Shown here: positions 1-8,845 of the stretch, piece after piece
Numbering within the stretch: position 1 is the first letter of the stretch
How the letters are laid out: each line of letters begins with the position of its first letter
Source of the DNA: Aquabacter sp040755535
GTDB taxonomy: Bacteria; Pseudomonadota; Alphaproteobacteria; Rhizobiales; Xanthobacteraceae
Assembly: GCA_040755535.1 (NCBI GenBank)
Contig: JBFMAV010000008.1
Location: 32,065 to 96,064 of the forward strand
Reading direction: 5' to 3'
DNA: 64,000 bases
Notes under the pieces: model-generated
Databases searched by the model: none
What the model was told of the DNA's origin: nothing
What the model saw: the letters and a program-made list of their open reading frames with translations, nothing else
Position numbers and translations under genes: made by a program

Positions 1-210
1 TTCCCCTTCGAAGGACTCGGTCTGTCCGGTCGAAAAATTGCGGAACGACATGCGGAACGTGCCGCCCACGCGCGCCTCCAGATGGTGGACGGTGCAGGTG
101 AAGCCGTTGGGCGGCAGCCATTTGGCCAGCGCATCCGCCTCAATGAAGGCGCGATAGACTTTCTCCGGTCGTGTGGCGAGAACGCGGTGGAGACGAGCGG
201 TGCCGGGCAT
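1..210 (-). CDS. SRPBCC/AHSA1-family protein, 3' part cut by window edge
   Basis: The first 70 codons are present and the gene runs off the left edge. The protein begins MPGTARLHRVLAT, continues with RPEKVYRAF, AKWLPPNGF and GGTFRMSF. This is the typical N-terminal pattern of START-like AHSA1 (activator of Hsp90 ATPase homologue) proteins, small cytoplasmic hydrophobic-ligand-binding folds. A GAGGAG Shine-Dalgarno lies 7 nt before the ATG. Such genes often sit beside an ArsR regulator, but that side is not visible. No precise function can be given; the family call rests on pattern recognition alone. Confidence 0.75.
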   Translation of the reverse strand, partial: MPGTARLHRVLATRPEKVYRAFIEADALAKWLPPNGFTCTVHHLEARVGGTFRMSFRNFSTGQTESFEGE

Positions 211-334
211 CTCTTACTCCTCGGGCAAGGTCCCTACCGAGGACGCGCACCCGCCGGTCTCTCCGACACCCGGTCGCGTTTTTCTGAGGTGATCGCCCGC
301 TCCAATATCGGGAGGGGCCTCCCTCTCTGTTGGT

Positions 335-1537
335 CTATCCGTCGCCCCAGCGGCGCGGACGGTAGAAGGTATGGACGCCGATCTTGTCCAGCTTGCGCAT
401 TTCGCTGATCCAGTTCGGGCGCACCCAATAGGCATGATAATGGGTCGCGCGGCCGACGCTTTCCAGCCAGAGCTTGCCGTCCAGCATGTCGGACGCGATC
501 TGCTTGGCCTGGACCCACATGTCCGGCTCTCGGATCACATCCTTCACATTGTCACAGGCGAACGTGAACTGGCACGCCAGATGACGATGGGCATTCTGAT
601 AGACCGCCTTGCACACGTCATTGGGATAATAGCCGGAGAAGACACGGTTGACGATGACCTGCGCCACAGCGATCTGGCCCCGCTTCGGCTCGCCTCGGCT
701 TTCAAAATAGATGGCTTCCGCCAAGCACTTCTCCGCCCGTGCGCGCGCCGGGCCTTCCAGCAACAGGCGCGTAGCGGGGGAAGGGAAGATGCCGTCCGTC
801 TCCGGGCTCGCTTCGGGAGGCGGAGGAGCGGAGGGAAGCGGCACGATGGTCACGCTTTGCGGAAGGGCCGCATATTCCAACGCAAGCGGCAGGGGGCCGA
901 CCGTTTCCGCATCGAAGATCATGCTCGGGTCGCGATACAGAGGCACCGTCTCGATGCCCAGGTCCAGGAGACTTCCGGCCCCCATGTCGGGGGTGAAGAC
1001 CCGCGAGAGGTCGAGCGGCGGGCGCGGCTCGCTTGGCGCTCCGTCTGCGGCATCTACACCGTCGAGCGGCGCGCCGCCGCCAAGGTCCGGGCCGAAGGCC
1101 GGCGGCTCCGCATCGTCCGCATGGGCGCCCGGGCGGGTTTCCTCATCAATGCCCGGAAGGCTCATGACCATGTCGAGCGCCAGTTCCAGATAAGCCAGGT
1201 CGAGTGCCGGCGTCGGGCCGAAAATGGTGGGCGGCTCGTCGCGTTCAGCCGCTGCTGCGGGCAGGGCCGCGAGGACCAGGGCCGGCGGGTGGGAAAAGTC
1301 CGCTTGCGCCTCCAGGCCCCGCCCGGATTCCGTGGGGGTGAGACCGAGGGCCGGCCAGTCCAGCGTCGCGACCCGCAGCGCGCGTGCGGGGGCGCCGAGG
1401 ATCGGCGGTTGAGCCCTCTCGGCGGCCGTGCGTGACAGAAAAGCATCCGAGGGAAGGCTTTGCGCTGCGGCCGGAAGCGGGCCCAGGGTCGCGGCAAGGA
1501 TGTAGGCCGGCCAGAGGCCGGAAAAACGGACAGCCAT
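335..1537 (-). CDS. Cell wall hydrolase, SleB family, exported
   Basis: 400 residues. Residues 1-25 form a signal peptide ending near AAAQS. Residues 26-265 are a long, low-complexity, Pro/Ala-rich linker without recognisable domain. Residues about 266-395 are a Hydrolase_2 (SleB-type) domain: CLAEAIYFESRGE (Glu275 and Glu279), AVAQVIVNRV, CQFTFACD and a late THYHA motif. SleB-type enzymes are lytic transglycosylases or amidases cutting peptidoglycan; in non-sporulating alphaproteobacteria they serve in envelope remodelling. The gene lies downstream of meaB on the same strand with a 161-bp gap, so is probably transcribed separately. The linker length is unusual and may span the periplasm. Confidence 0.88.
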   Translation of the reverse strand: MAVRFSGLWPAYILAATLGPLPAAAQSLPSDAFLSRTAAERAQPPILGAPARALRVATLDWPALGLTPTESGRGLEAQADFSHPPALVLAALPAAAAERDEPPTIFGPTPALDLAYLELALDMVMSLPGIDEETRPGAHADDAEPPAFGPDLGGGAPLDGVDAADGAPSEPRPPLDLSRVFTPDMGAGSLLDLGIETVPLYRDPSMIFDAETVGPLPLALEYAALPQSVTIVPLPSAPPPPEASPETDGIFPSPATRLLLEGPARARAEKCLAEAIYFESRGEPKRGQIAVAQVIVNRVFSGYYPNDVCKAVYQNAHRHLACQFTFACDNVKDVIREPDMWVQAKQIASDMLDGKLWLESVGRATHYHAYWVRPNWISEMRKLDKIGVHTFYRPRRWGDG

Positions 1538-1698
1538 GGCATCGCCCTCGACGCGACGACGGCCGCAACGCGGCCGCCGGGACGGCCCGGCGCAGCCTCA
1601 GGCGCAGACCGCCTGCCGGCTTCCGGGAAATCGGACGCCGCCGGCCCGTCCGGCAGGAGGCCATGGGACAGCAGCCCCATGGTTATCGCGAATTAAGC

Positions 1699-2685
1699 TT
1701 ACGGGGACGTTAAGAGCGCCGTGAGGTGCGCCTCCCGGGAGAATGGCCCGCCCGCAGGGGGGGCGATGGCTCGGGCGCGGCGCAGTCCCTCGGTGCCGAA
1801 CCGCACGCGGATCGCCTCTTCCACCCACCGCGCTTCCTGCGACGCGCGGCGGGCCGGGCCTTGCCCGCTCGTGAGAAGAAAATCCGCATGGGCACCGACG
1901 GCGGCCGCAAACTCATTCAGCCCTTCGCCGCTCGTGGCGGAAAGGCGCAGCACCGGCACGCGCCACGCCCCTTCGACGCCGGAGAGGGACAAGGCGCCGC
2001 TCACATCGGCTGCTGCCCGGCGCGCGGCCTCCGCCATATCGGCCTTGGTGACGACGATGATGTCGGGGAGTTCCATGACGCCCGCCTTCATGAATTGCAG
2101 GCTGTCGCCCGACGCGGGCTGGATGCAGAGCACCACGGTGTCCGCCACCAGGTCGATGTCCGCCTCCGACTGCCCCACGCCGACCGTTTCCACGATCACC
2201 AGATCATAGATCGCGCGCAGCAGGGCGACGGCGGCCACCGCATCGTCCGAGAGGCCGCCCAAGCGGTCACGTGCCGCCATGGACCGCACGAAGACATGCC
2301 GATCCTCCGGGTCCGTTTGGATGCGCGCCCGGTCGCCGAGCAGCGCGCCGCCCGTGCGCCGGGAGGAGGGGTCCACCGCCAGCACGGCGACGCTGCGGCC
2401 GTCGGCCCGCGCCTGTCGCACCAGGGCATTGGTCAATGTAGATTTTCCGACCCCCGGCGGGCCCGTCAGGCCGAGCACATGCGCCTTTGCCGAGCGCGCG
2501 GCTTCATCGAGCAAGGCGACCATCTCGGCGCGGCCGCGCAGCGATTCCACGCTTGCGAGCGCCCGAGCCACCCCGCGCTTGCCTGCGGATCGCAGGTCAG
2601 CCAGCGAGGGCAGGGCGGCCTTGCCGGGCGGGATGCCGCCGGTCTCGGAAGGCGCGGAGGTTGAAAAAAGGGGCCGATCCACCAT
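1699..2685 (-). CDS. meaB: Methylmalonyl-CoA mutase-associated GTPase MeaB
   Basis: 328 residues. Walker A GPPGVGKS lies at residues 75-82, followed by LAVDPSSRRTGGALLGDR (Switch region), VETVGVGQSE (G3) and VVTKAD (G4). This is the G3E-type P-loop GTPase MeaB/ArgK, which chaperones adenosylcobalamin loading and protects methylmalonyl-CoA mutase. Length fits the family (about 320-340). No mutase gene is visible in the window, so the chaperone is encoded apart from its client here. The ATG gives the expected N-terminal extension before the LRSAGKRG region. Confidence 0.93.
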   Translation of the reverse strand: MVDRPLFSTSAPSETGGIPPGKAALPSLADLRSAGKRGVARALASVESLRGRAEMVALLDEAARSAKAHVLGLTGPPGVGKSTLTNALVRQARADGRSVAVLAVDPSSRRTGGALLGDRARIQTDPEDRHVFVRSMAARDRLGGLSDDAVAAVALLRAIYDLVIVETVGVGQSEADIDLVADTVVLCIQPASGDSLQFMKAGVMELPDIIVVTKADMAEAARRAAADVSGALSLSGVEGAWRVPVLRLSATSGEGLNEFAAAVGAHADFLLTSGQGPARRASQEARWVEEAIRVRFGTEGLRRARAIAPPAGGPFSREAHLTALLTSP

Positions 2686-2924
2686 GCGTCATGGCCTAGC
2701 ATGGCAAGGCGTGAAGGATGAAGGGCCCCGCCCGGCCTTTCCAGCGGATCGCACGCCGTTCGGACGGAAGAGAATCGACGCGCTGGCGTGCGTCCAGCCC
2801 AAGAGCGGGGCTGGATTCAAGGCCCGTCGAAAGGGACAGCGCCGCTGAGGTCAAGGCGCCAGGCCAAGTGAACTTTGGCCCTGGCCCTCAATCGCTCCGG
2901 ATGCTCTTCTCTTGAACGCAGCGA

Positions 2925-3055
2925 CAAAGGAAAAAGGCGTCGGCTTGCGCCGACGCCTTTCCACTGATCGGAACCGTGCGGGGGAACGAAACCGATCAAT
3001 AGCCCGTTTGCACCAACGCCCGCATATTTCCCATTGGGTGCAAATATGCGGCGTC
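2925..3055 (-). ncRNA. Candidate small RNA ending in an intrinsic terminator
   Basis: Read on the minus strand: an inverted repeat pair at 3042-3051/3020-3029 (10-bp arms, AAATATGCGG type) interlocked with GGTGCAA/TTGCACC (3037-3043/3008-3014). Next comes a 7-bp stem TGATCGG/CCGATCA (2998-2992 to 2971-2965) closing a C-rich loop that could pair with G-rich ribosome-binding sites. Last comes a 12-bp GC stem with TTGC loop and a run of five U. No protein gene on the minus strand feeds this terminator, so a free-standing transcript is the simplest reading. The 5' end is a guess and no promoter was identified. An alternative is that the repeats are DNA operators. Confidence 0.35.
2929..2960 (-). 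terminator. Rho-independent terminator without cognate protein gene
   Basis: Perfect 12-bp arms at 2933-2944 and 2949-2960 (GGCGTCGGC core) with a 4-nt loop. On the minus strand the stem is followed by TTTTTCC counting the last stem bases; on the plus strand the U tract is only three long. Minus-strand action is therefore favoured, though it may work both ways. Confidence 0.65.
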
Positions 3056-3675
3056 GCTCTGCAACTTTGCCTGCCGAGCGACCAACAACGGACGCTCAGC
3101 TCAATTTGTTGATTAATGCATACCAAGGCCAACATGAACGGAAGATGAGCGGAGGAGGACCAGGGCTGCGCAAGTGGTAATATATTGCACAAATGCAGGA
3201 GCGATCGCGTTAGGGCCGTGCGCCGGATAAACTTGGAAATCGTTCTGAATCAAATACTTGTCTAGATTCGCATTGCGGACGCAGCCATGTGGATAAGTCG
3301 AGCGTTTGTCATCGCAGCTTCACCCGGCATGCTTCCGTCATAGGCAGGCGCGGGTGAGAAAATAAGCGAGCGTTCCCAAGCGCCAAACCGGTCGATTTCG
3401 CTTTATGCAACCTTTGGTTTAATCCGGTTGTATCATCTTCGCGCAGCGGGACCGCACCGCGCGGCCTCCTCTTGCTCCCCTCGTCCGGGCGCGTCTATCT
3501 TCGGTGCGAAAGCAAGGGTGCGCATTTATTCTCGGGTCTGTGTCGCTCCGATGGTTCTGCCCGATCGGTGGTTCTTTTGGAGCAGGCGGTCTGCGGTCAG
3601 CCTGACGTGCGGATGGCGGGCGCGTGCTTGAGCGCGAAGCGCCCCTTCCCCGCGTTGAACGTCATGAGGAATTCC

Positions 3676-4017
3676 ATGAGCGCGCCCAATCCCTTCGGCG
3701 GCCGTATCACCCATCTGACGCCCGAGGAGGTGCGGGACGGTCTGGAGACCGGCAGCGTGCTGTTGGTGGATGTGCGTGAGCCGGATGAAATCGCCGCGGA
3801 GCGCATTCCCGGGGCCGTTGCTTTCGCGCTCAGCCAGTTCGATCCCCGCAATTTGCCGGACCCAGCGGGCAAGCGGCTCGTCTTTTCCTGCCGGTCGGGA
3901 CAGCGCTCCCAGCGGGCTGCTGCGCTCGCCCAGGCGGCCGGCCTGCCCTATGAAGAGCATATGCAGGGTGGCATCCTGGGCTGGAAGGCGGCGGGCCTTC
4001 CCACCGATGCAGGCTGA
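3676..4017 (+). CDS. Single-domain rhodanese-like protein
   Basis: 113 residues, one rhodanese domain: LLVDVREPDE near the start and the active-site loop SCRSGQRS with Cys72, ending GGILGWKAAGLP. Single-domain rhodaneses carry persulfide sulfur on the loop cysteine for sulfur relay or detoxification in the cytoplasm. The ATG at 3676 was chosen because GAGGAA precedes it closely; an upstream in-frame ATG at 3664 and a long open extension back to 3472 lack a site and have no family homology. The gene is monocistronic, facing the sensor operon. Confidence 0.88.
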   Translation: MSAPNPFGGRITHLTPEEVRDGLETGSVLLVDVREPDEIAAERIPGAVAFALSQFDPRNLPDPAGKRLVFSCRSGQRSQRAAALAQAAGLPYEEHMQGGILGWKAAGLPTDAG

Positions 4018-4117
4018 ACAGCCGCTCGTGTGTGATCCCATGGACTGGTGCCGCCGACGAAGGCGAGCGGACGCCATTGACGAGAGGTACAGTGAGATCG
4101 GACTGCCGCTATGTGGT

Positions 4118-5254
4118 TTATGCGGGCGTGCGGTCTGAAATGGCGAAGGTGAGCTTGATCCGCGTTCCCGGGTGGCCCGGTGCGAACTGGATCTGGGCTT
4201 CGAGTTTCGACGCCATGGCGCGCACGATCCGGTTGCCGAGGCCTGACGCTGCCGGCTCGATGGTGTCCGGCAGGCCTATTCCGTCGTCCTCGACGCACAG
4301 AACGCCCTGTGGGCCATCGGCCCGCAAGGCGATCCGCACGGGGCCCGATCCCTCGGGATAGGCATATTTCGAGGCGTTGATCACCAGTTCGGTCACGATC
4401 ACGCCGAGAGCCACCGCACGGTCGGGATCGATCAGGATTCGGTCTGCCTCGACGGACAGCGTGATCCCCGTTGTGCCGTTATGGGCGGAAATCTGGAGAT
4501 CATCGACGAGCGAAACGAGATATTGATCGAGCGCGACGCTCGCCACCTGATCCGAAGTATAGAGCCGCCGATGCACCTGCGCGACGGCGGCGACGCGCCC
4601 GCGCGCGGCCCGAAGCGCCTCCTGCACCTCGGGGTTTGCGGCAGCATTCGCCTGCACATGAAGCATCGCCATGATGATCTGGAGCGAATTTCCCACGCGG
4701 TGGGTCATTTCGCGCAGAAGAAGCGCACGCTCCGCCGCCAGTGCCTCAAAGCGGTCCCGCGCGGCCCGGATCTCGGCCTCCGCTGCCTCATGGGCCTTGC
4801 GAATGCGGACGTTCTGGATGGCGCCGTCGAGTGCGGACCGCAGCAACTCGATGAAGTCCCCTTGGACCTCCTTGATGACATAGTCGGCCGCCCCCGCCTT
4901 CAGCGCGGCAATGGCGACGCGGCTCTCCTGGGTCCCGGTCACATAGACCACCGGCGGCGGGTCCGGCATGGCACGGATCGCGGCCAGCGTTTCCAGCCCA
5001 TCCTGGCCGGGCATGAAATGATCGAGTGCCACCGCTTCGATGCCGCCGCGCTCGATTAAAGCCAGACCTTCCGGCCCGCTGGTGGCAAGTTCCACCACGT
5101 AACCCATGCGCGAAAGCTTCCGGCGGACCAGTCGTCCCAGCCCCGGATCGTCGTCGATATACAAAACTCGGACGCCCTCGTCCGCTAACCCCGGCTCGGC
5201 TGGACCGGGGACCGTCTCGGCGGCGGATGCGAAGTCGCCTCTGTCGTCCACCAT
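4118..5254 (-). CDS. Receiver domain fused to HisKA_2/HWE-like histidine kinase
   Basis: 378 residues. An N-terminal receiver (residues 27-145) has the acidic pocket DDD near 34-36 and phospho-acceptor Asp78 (VALDHFMPG). A short helical linker follows, then the HisKA_2 dimerisation motif REMTHRVGNSLQ with His185, and a HATPase_c domain with N box TELVINASKYAYP and VEDDGIGLP. Cytoplasmic, no membrane segment. Kinases of this class often feed alphaproteobacterial general-stress or chemotaxis-like relays. It is the last gene of a three-gene unit, only 4 bp after the receiver gene. The input domain itself being a receiver suggests the upstream kinase controls its activity; this is inference. Confidence 0.88.
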   Translation of the reverse strand: MVDDRGDFASAAETVPGPAEPGLADEGVRVLYIDDDPGLGRLVRRKLSRMGYVVELATSGPEGLALIERGGIEAVALDHFMPGQDGLETLAAIRAMPDPPPVVYVTGTQESRVAIAALKAGAADYVIKEVQGDFIELLRSALDGAIQNVRIRKAHEAAEAEIRAARDRFEALAAERALLLREMTHRVGNSLQIIMAMLHVQANAAANPEVQEALRAARGRVAAVAQVHRRLYTSDQVASVALDQYLVSLVDDLQISAHNGTTGITLSVEADRILIDPDRAVALGVIVTELVINASKYAYPEGSGPVRIALRADGPQGVLCVEDDGIGLPDTIEPAASGLGNRIVRAMASKLEAQIQFAPGHPGTRIKLTFAISDRTPA

Positions 5255-5258
5255 GGAG

Positions 5259-5696
5259 CTATTTCGCCTCGGGCACCTGGATTACTGAGAAGAATAGGCC
5301 GAGCTGGCGGATGGCGTTCGCGAAATTTTCGTAATTCACCGGCTTCGTCACATATACGTTGGCGCCCAGATCATAACACCGCTGAATTTCCATCTTATCG
5401 TCGGTTGTGGTGAGGACCACGACAGGGGAGCGGCGCAGATGCTCGTTCTCCTTGATCCGCCGGAGAATGTCGACACCGGTCATGTCCGGCAGGTTGAGAT
5501 CCAGCAACACCAGAAGCGCCCGCCCGGCATTGACCGCACCACTGCCATCCGGACCGAACAGGTGGGCGAGGGCGGATGTCCCGTCGCGGAATGCGACGAT
5601 GTCGTTCAAGACGCCCGCGCGGCGAATATTCTTCTCGATCAGGCGCGCATGACCCTCGTCATCCTCGACCATGATGATGGTGACGTGATTGACCAT
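5259..5696 (-). CDS. Single-domain response regulator (Rcp1-like receiver)
   Basis: 145 residues, only a receiver domain: acidic pair EDD at 11-13, phospho-acceptor Asp66 in LLDLNLPDMTG, Thr and Lys of the signalling surface in VVLTTTDD and YVTKPVN. The insert after residue 45 and this motif style resemble the Rcp1 group that partners with phytochrome-type kinases. No output domain, so it acts by protein contact or as phosphate shuttle. It starts 1 bp after the stop of the CHASE3 kinase and ends 4 bp before the next kinase, so the three are almost certainly cotranscribed and translationally linked. Confidence 0.9.
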   Translation of the reverse strand: MVNHVTIIMVEDDEGHARLIEKNIRRAGVLNDIVAFRDGTSALAHLFGPDGSGAVNAGRALLVLLDLNLPDMTGVDILRRIKENEHLRRSPVVVLTTTDDKMEIQRCYDLGANVYVTKPVNYENFANAIRQLGLFFSVIQVPEAK

Positions 5697-5697
5697 C

Positions 5698-7197
5698 TTA
5701 CTCGTCCTCTTGGTGCGCGAGCTTCAGGGCCTTGGGCAGGGTCACCTTGAACGTGGTGCCTTTGCCGAGTTCCGAATCAAGTATGACCGATCCGCCAAGC
5801 CTGCGCACGAGGGTTCGCACATGGGCAAGGCCAATTCCATCGCCCGGCCGGTCCTGCGGACCGGAGCGGCGAAACAGTTCGAACACACGCGTCTTGTCCC
5901 GCGCATCGATGCCCCGTCCATTGTCGCTCACGCTGAAGGTGACATAAGCGGCTGTCTCGTTGGCGGTGATCTGGATGCGACCAGGAACGTCGGTGCGCAA
6001 ATATTTGACGGCATTGTCGATGAGATTGGTGAAAATCTGCTCCAACGCCATGCGGTCGGAGACGATGGTCGGCATCGGCCCCACTTCGACGCGTCCCTCG
6101 CGCTCGATGAGTTGGTGCGCGACCGTGGCAGTGATGCTGTCCAGCAAAATCCGCATGTCGACGGGCGCCGGTTGGAGCTCCGCGCGTCCCTGGCGGGACA
6201 GGTCGAGGATCGCCTTGATCAGGCGGTCCATCTTGACGATGGACGCCTTGATGAATCCGAACGCTTCCTGGAAATCGGCTGCCAGGGCCTCATCCTGTGC
6301 GCCCTCGGTATCGCCGGCCCGCAGGCGCAAGGCCTCGAGCCGATGAAACAGATCCGTGCGCAACTCCTCCAACTCGCTCGTGAAGCCCATGATGTTGACG
6401 AGGGGCGAGCGCAGGTCGTGGCTGACGATATAGGCGAACGTCTGAATTTCCTGGTTGGCTTCCTGAAGGTCCGCCGTCCGCTCCTCGACACGCTTTTCCA
6501 GATCCTCGTTGATCACGGAAAGCGCCGCATGAGCCTGGCGCAGGGCGCGCGTCGTGCGCTGGGAGAGATGCACCGAGACACCCGCGACAGTGATGATCGC
6601 AACGACACCGACGATGCTGACGATGAGCAGCCATTGTGCGGAGGCTGACGCGGAGGCCGTCCGCAGCTGCAACAGCCGGTCTTCCTCCGCCTTCATGGTG
6701 TCGGCGATCTGGGTGATGGTGCGCATCAGCTCCTCGCCCACATCGGTGACCACCACCTGAAGCGCCGCCTCCCACTGGCCCTCGCGCCCAAGGGAAACCG
6801 TGCGCTGCATCTCACTCATCTTGCGGTGAACCAGAGGAATGAGCCCGTCCACCGTCGCAACCTGCGCCGCATTGTCGGAGACCAGCGCGCGCAGCTTCTC
6901 CAGCGCGGGTCCGATGGCGTTGGACGAAGCGTCGAACAGGTCCAGATAGTCCGCGTTTCGGGTCAGCAGGAAGCCGCGCTGCGCGCTTTCCGCGCGCCGA
7001 ACGAAGATCTGGATCGCGGCGACCGTATTCTCCACTTCCAGCGTATGCGCCACGGCCCCCGCATCCTTGCGGGCCTGGTTCACCAGCCAGATCGACACAC
7101 CGGAAATAGCGATCAGGATCGCGAAACCGCAAGCCAGCAGGACGGGCTGGCTGAGACGTGCAATCCAGGACCCCTGGGACGGGAGCCGCGTGATCAT
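5698..7197 (-). CDS. Membrane CHASE3-domain sensor histidine kinase
   Basis: 499 residues from the ATG at 7197. TM1 lies at about residues 18-39. A periplasmic helical CHASE3-type domain (40-186) follows with AIQIFVRRAESAQRGFLLT, then TM2 (188-210), a coiled coil (220-255), and HisKA with SHDLRSPL and His260. The HATPase_c domain has NLIDNAVKY (N box) and SDNGRGID (G1). CHASE3 senses unknown extracellular cues. An upstream ATG at 7392 would add 65 residues without homology and run into the divergent promoter, so it was rejected. A weak GGAG precedes the chosen start. First gene of the phosphorelay operon. Confidence 0.87.
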   Translation of the reverse strand: MITRLPSQGSWIARLSQPVLLACGFAILIAISGVSIWLVNQARKDAGAVAHTLEVENTVAAIQIFVRRAESAQRGFLLTRNADYLDLFDASSNAIGPALEKLRALVSDNAAQVATVDGLIPLVHRKMSEMQRTVSLGREGQWEAALQVVVTDVGEELMRTITQIADTMKAEEDRLLQLRTASASASAQWLLIVSIVGVVAIITVAGVSVHLSQRTTRALRQAHAALSVINEDLEKRVEERTADLQEANQEIQTFAYIVSHDLRSPLVNIMGFTSELEELRTDLFHRLEALRLRAGDTEGAQDEALAADFQEAFGFIKASIVKMDRLIKAILDLSRQGRAELQPAPVDMRILLDSITATVAHQLIEREGRVEVGPMPTIVSDRMALEQIFTNLIDNAVKYLRTDVPGRIQITANETAAYVTFSVSDNGRGIDARDKTRVFELFRRSGPQDRPGDGIGLAHVRTLVRRLGGSVILDSELGKGTTFKVTLPKALKLAHQEDE

Positions 7198-7415
7198 GCG
7201 AGGGACTGCTCCGGCGTAAGACGAGGAAAATACAGGCCGGAATGGCCCCCGGATTCGGCGGTGGAGGGGCGGCCGCCTTCCTTGCCCGTCATTGACTGAA
7301 CAACAATCCAGTAAAGCGCAAGCAAAAAAACCATAATTAAAGGCATAGCTGTAGCTTGTCGGCGCGCCCGGAACGCGCTTGGATAGAGACATCGAATTTT
7401 TTGTGTTGGAGTATC

Positions 7416-8798
7416 ATGCAGGCGAAGGAACGCGAGCCGCGCGCGGAGGCGATGGCACTGGGCGATCAGAGCGAGGAGGCGGTGGCCTTCATCAAGGCGT
7501 ATGGGATCCCGGAGATCGTCGAGGTTCTCCTGCCCGACACCAGCGGCGTCTTGCGCGGCAAATGGCTTCCCGGCAGCGCCATGAGCAAGCTCTGGAAAAG
7601 CGGCGTTCCCATCCCTCTGTCGATTTTCGGTCTCGATATCTGGGGCTGCGAGGTGGAAGCCACGGGCATCCATCTGGAAACCGGCGACAAGGACGGCCTG
7701 TGTTGGCCCATTCCCGGAACGCTGAAGCCTGTTCCCTGGGCGCCCCGGCCGTCCGCGCAGGTTCTCATGACCATGCATGAACCCAGCGGCGCCCCCTGGA
7801 TGCTGGATCCGCGTCAGCAACTGGCGCGCGTCGTGGATCGCTTTGCGGCGCGCGGGCTTTCGCCATGTGTGGCGTTCGAACTGGAATTTTATCTCCTGAA
7901 GCCGGGAGAGAACGGCGCCCCGCCGCAACCCGTCTTTTCCACCGAGGGGCAGGCGCGCCAGAACATGTATGCCATGTCGGACCTGGACGCCTTCGCGCCC
8001 CTGCTCCACGACATGCGCACCGCCGCCGCGGCTCAAGGGCTGCCCACGGACACCGTGATCTCCGAGGCGGCGCCCGGCCAGTTCGAGGTGAATCTCTACC
8101 ACAAGGAGGATGCGCTCGGGGCGGCGGACGACGCCATCCTGCTGCGCCGCCTGATCGACGGCGTCGCGCGCCGCCACGGGCTGCGCGCGACCTTCATGGC
8201 CAAGCCACTGCTGGATTTTGCCGGCAATGGCATGCATGTGCATGTGAGCCTGAAGGATTCGAGCGGCGCCAATGCCTTCGGCGTGCCCGGCAGCGGAGAG
8301 CGGCTGATGCGGCATGCGGCCGGCGGGCTGCTTGCCACCATGGCGGATTGCACTTTGCTGTTCGTGCCGAGCTTCAACGGCTATCGGCGCCTTGTCCCCG
8401 GCTCCTACGCGCCGACGGGTATCACCTGGGGGTTCGATAACCGATCGGTGGCCGTGCGTGTGCCGAACGGACCGCCCGAGGCGGCGCGCCTGGAGCATCG
8501 GATCGCCGGCGCGGAGGCGCACCCGCATCTGGTGCTGGCTGCCATCCTGGCAGGCATGCTGGAAGGCATCGAAGCGGGGATCGAGCCGCCGGAGCCCCTG
8601 ACGGGCAGCGCCTATGATCATGACGCTCCGCTGCTGTCTCCGTCCATGGCCGAGGCGATCGCGCGCTTCTCCAGTTCGCCATTCATCGAACGGGCCTTCG
8701 GCCCGGAATACCGGCGCGTTTATGCCGTGATGAAAGAAGAGGAACTGGCAGCCTTCTCGCGCACCATCCTGCCTCTGGAATATGAAACCTATCTGTGA
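7416..8798 (+). CDS. Glutamine synthetase family protein (gamma-glutamylamine synthetase type)
   Basis: 460 residues from ATG 7416, which has GGAG four bases upstream; the ATG at 7452 is an alternative. Beta-grasp domain with VLLPDTSGVLRGK, then the catalytic barrel: FELEFYLL and EAAPGQFEVNL (metal/ATP glutamates), GNGMHVHVSL, PGSYAPTGITWG, RLEHRIAGAEAHPHL. Shorter N-terminus and these motif variants resemble PuuA/GlnT-type enzymes, which ligate glutamate to amines such as putrescine, rather than housekeeping GlnA. The actual amine substrate cannot be told. It is divergent from the kinase operon with about 220 bp between; no polyamine catabolic genes are beside it. Confidence 0.85.
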   Translation: MQAKEREPRAEAMALGDQSEEAVAFIKAYGIPEIVEVLLPDTSGVLRGKWLPGSAMSKLWKSGVPIPLSIFGLDIWGCEVEATGIHLETGDKDGLCWPIPGTLKPVPWAPRPSAQVLMTMHEPSGAPWMLDPRQQLARVVDRFAARGLSPCVAFELEFYLLKPGENGAPPQPVFSTEGQARQNMYAMSDLDAFAPLLHDMRTAAAAQGLPTDTVISEAAPGQFEVNLYHKEDALGAADDAILLRRLIDGVARRHGLRATFMAKPLLDFAGNGMHVHVSLKDSSGANAFGVPGSGERLMRHAAGGLLATMADCTLLFVPSFNGYRRLVPGSYAPTGITWGFDNRSVAVRVPNGPPEAARLEHRIAGAEAHPHLVLAAILAGMLEGIEAGIEPPEPLTGSAYDHDAPLLSPSMAEAIARFSSSPFIERAFGPEYRRVYAVMKEEELAAFSRTILPLEYETYL

Positions 8799-8845
8799 GG
8801 GAAGCGCCGGTCGGACCCGGCCGGCGTTCGCCTATAGAACCTGAC

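Larger units (their letters stand above)
2686..3675. other. Gene-free stretch of about 1 kb between meaB and rhodanese gene
   Basis: No convincing protein gene is seen on either strand. The centre (about 3100-3430) is visibly richer in A+T than flanking genes. A strong terminator-like hairpin (2933-2960) with no cognate protein gene, a second hairpin (2965-2998) and two interlocking inverted repeats (3008-3051) lie in the left half and are annotated separately as a candidate small RNA. The right half (3250-3675) would hold the rhodanese promoter; no confident -35/-10 pair was assigned. Confidence 0.6.

Noticed and set aside
1661..1682. CCATGGG/CCCATGG inverted repeat between meaB and the SleB-type gene
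   Set aside because: Seven-base arms, no U tract; could be chance in GC-rich DNA, so not called a terminator.
2851..3192. 113-codon minus-strand frame in the gene-free stretch
   Set aside because: No ribosome-binding site, no domain, Trp/Cys/Arg-heavy composition, and it overlaps the hairpins.
8805..8826. CGCCGG/CCGGCG hairpin after the glutamine-synthetase-like gene
   Set aside because: Only 6 bp with a 10-nt loop and no U tract; too weak to list as a terminator.
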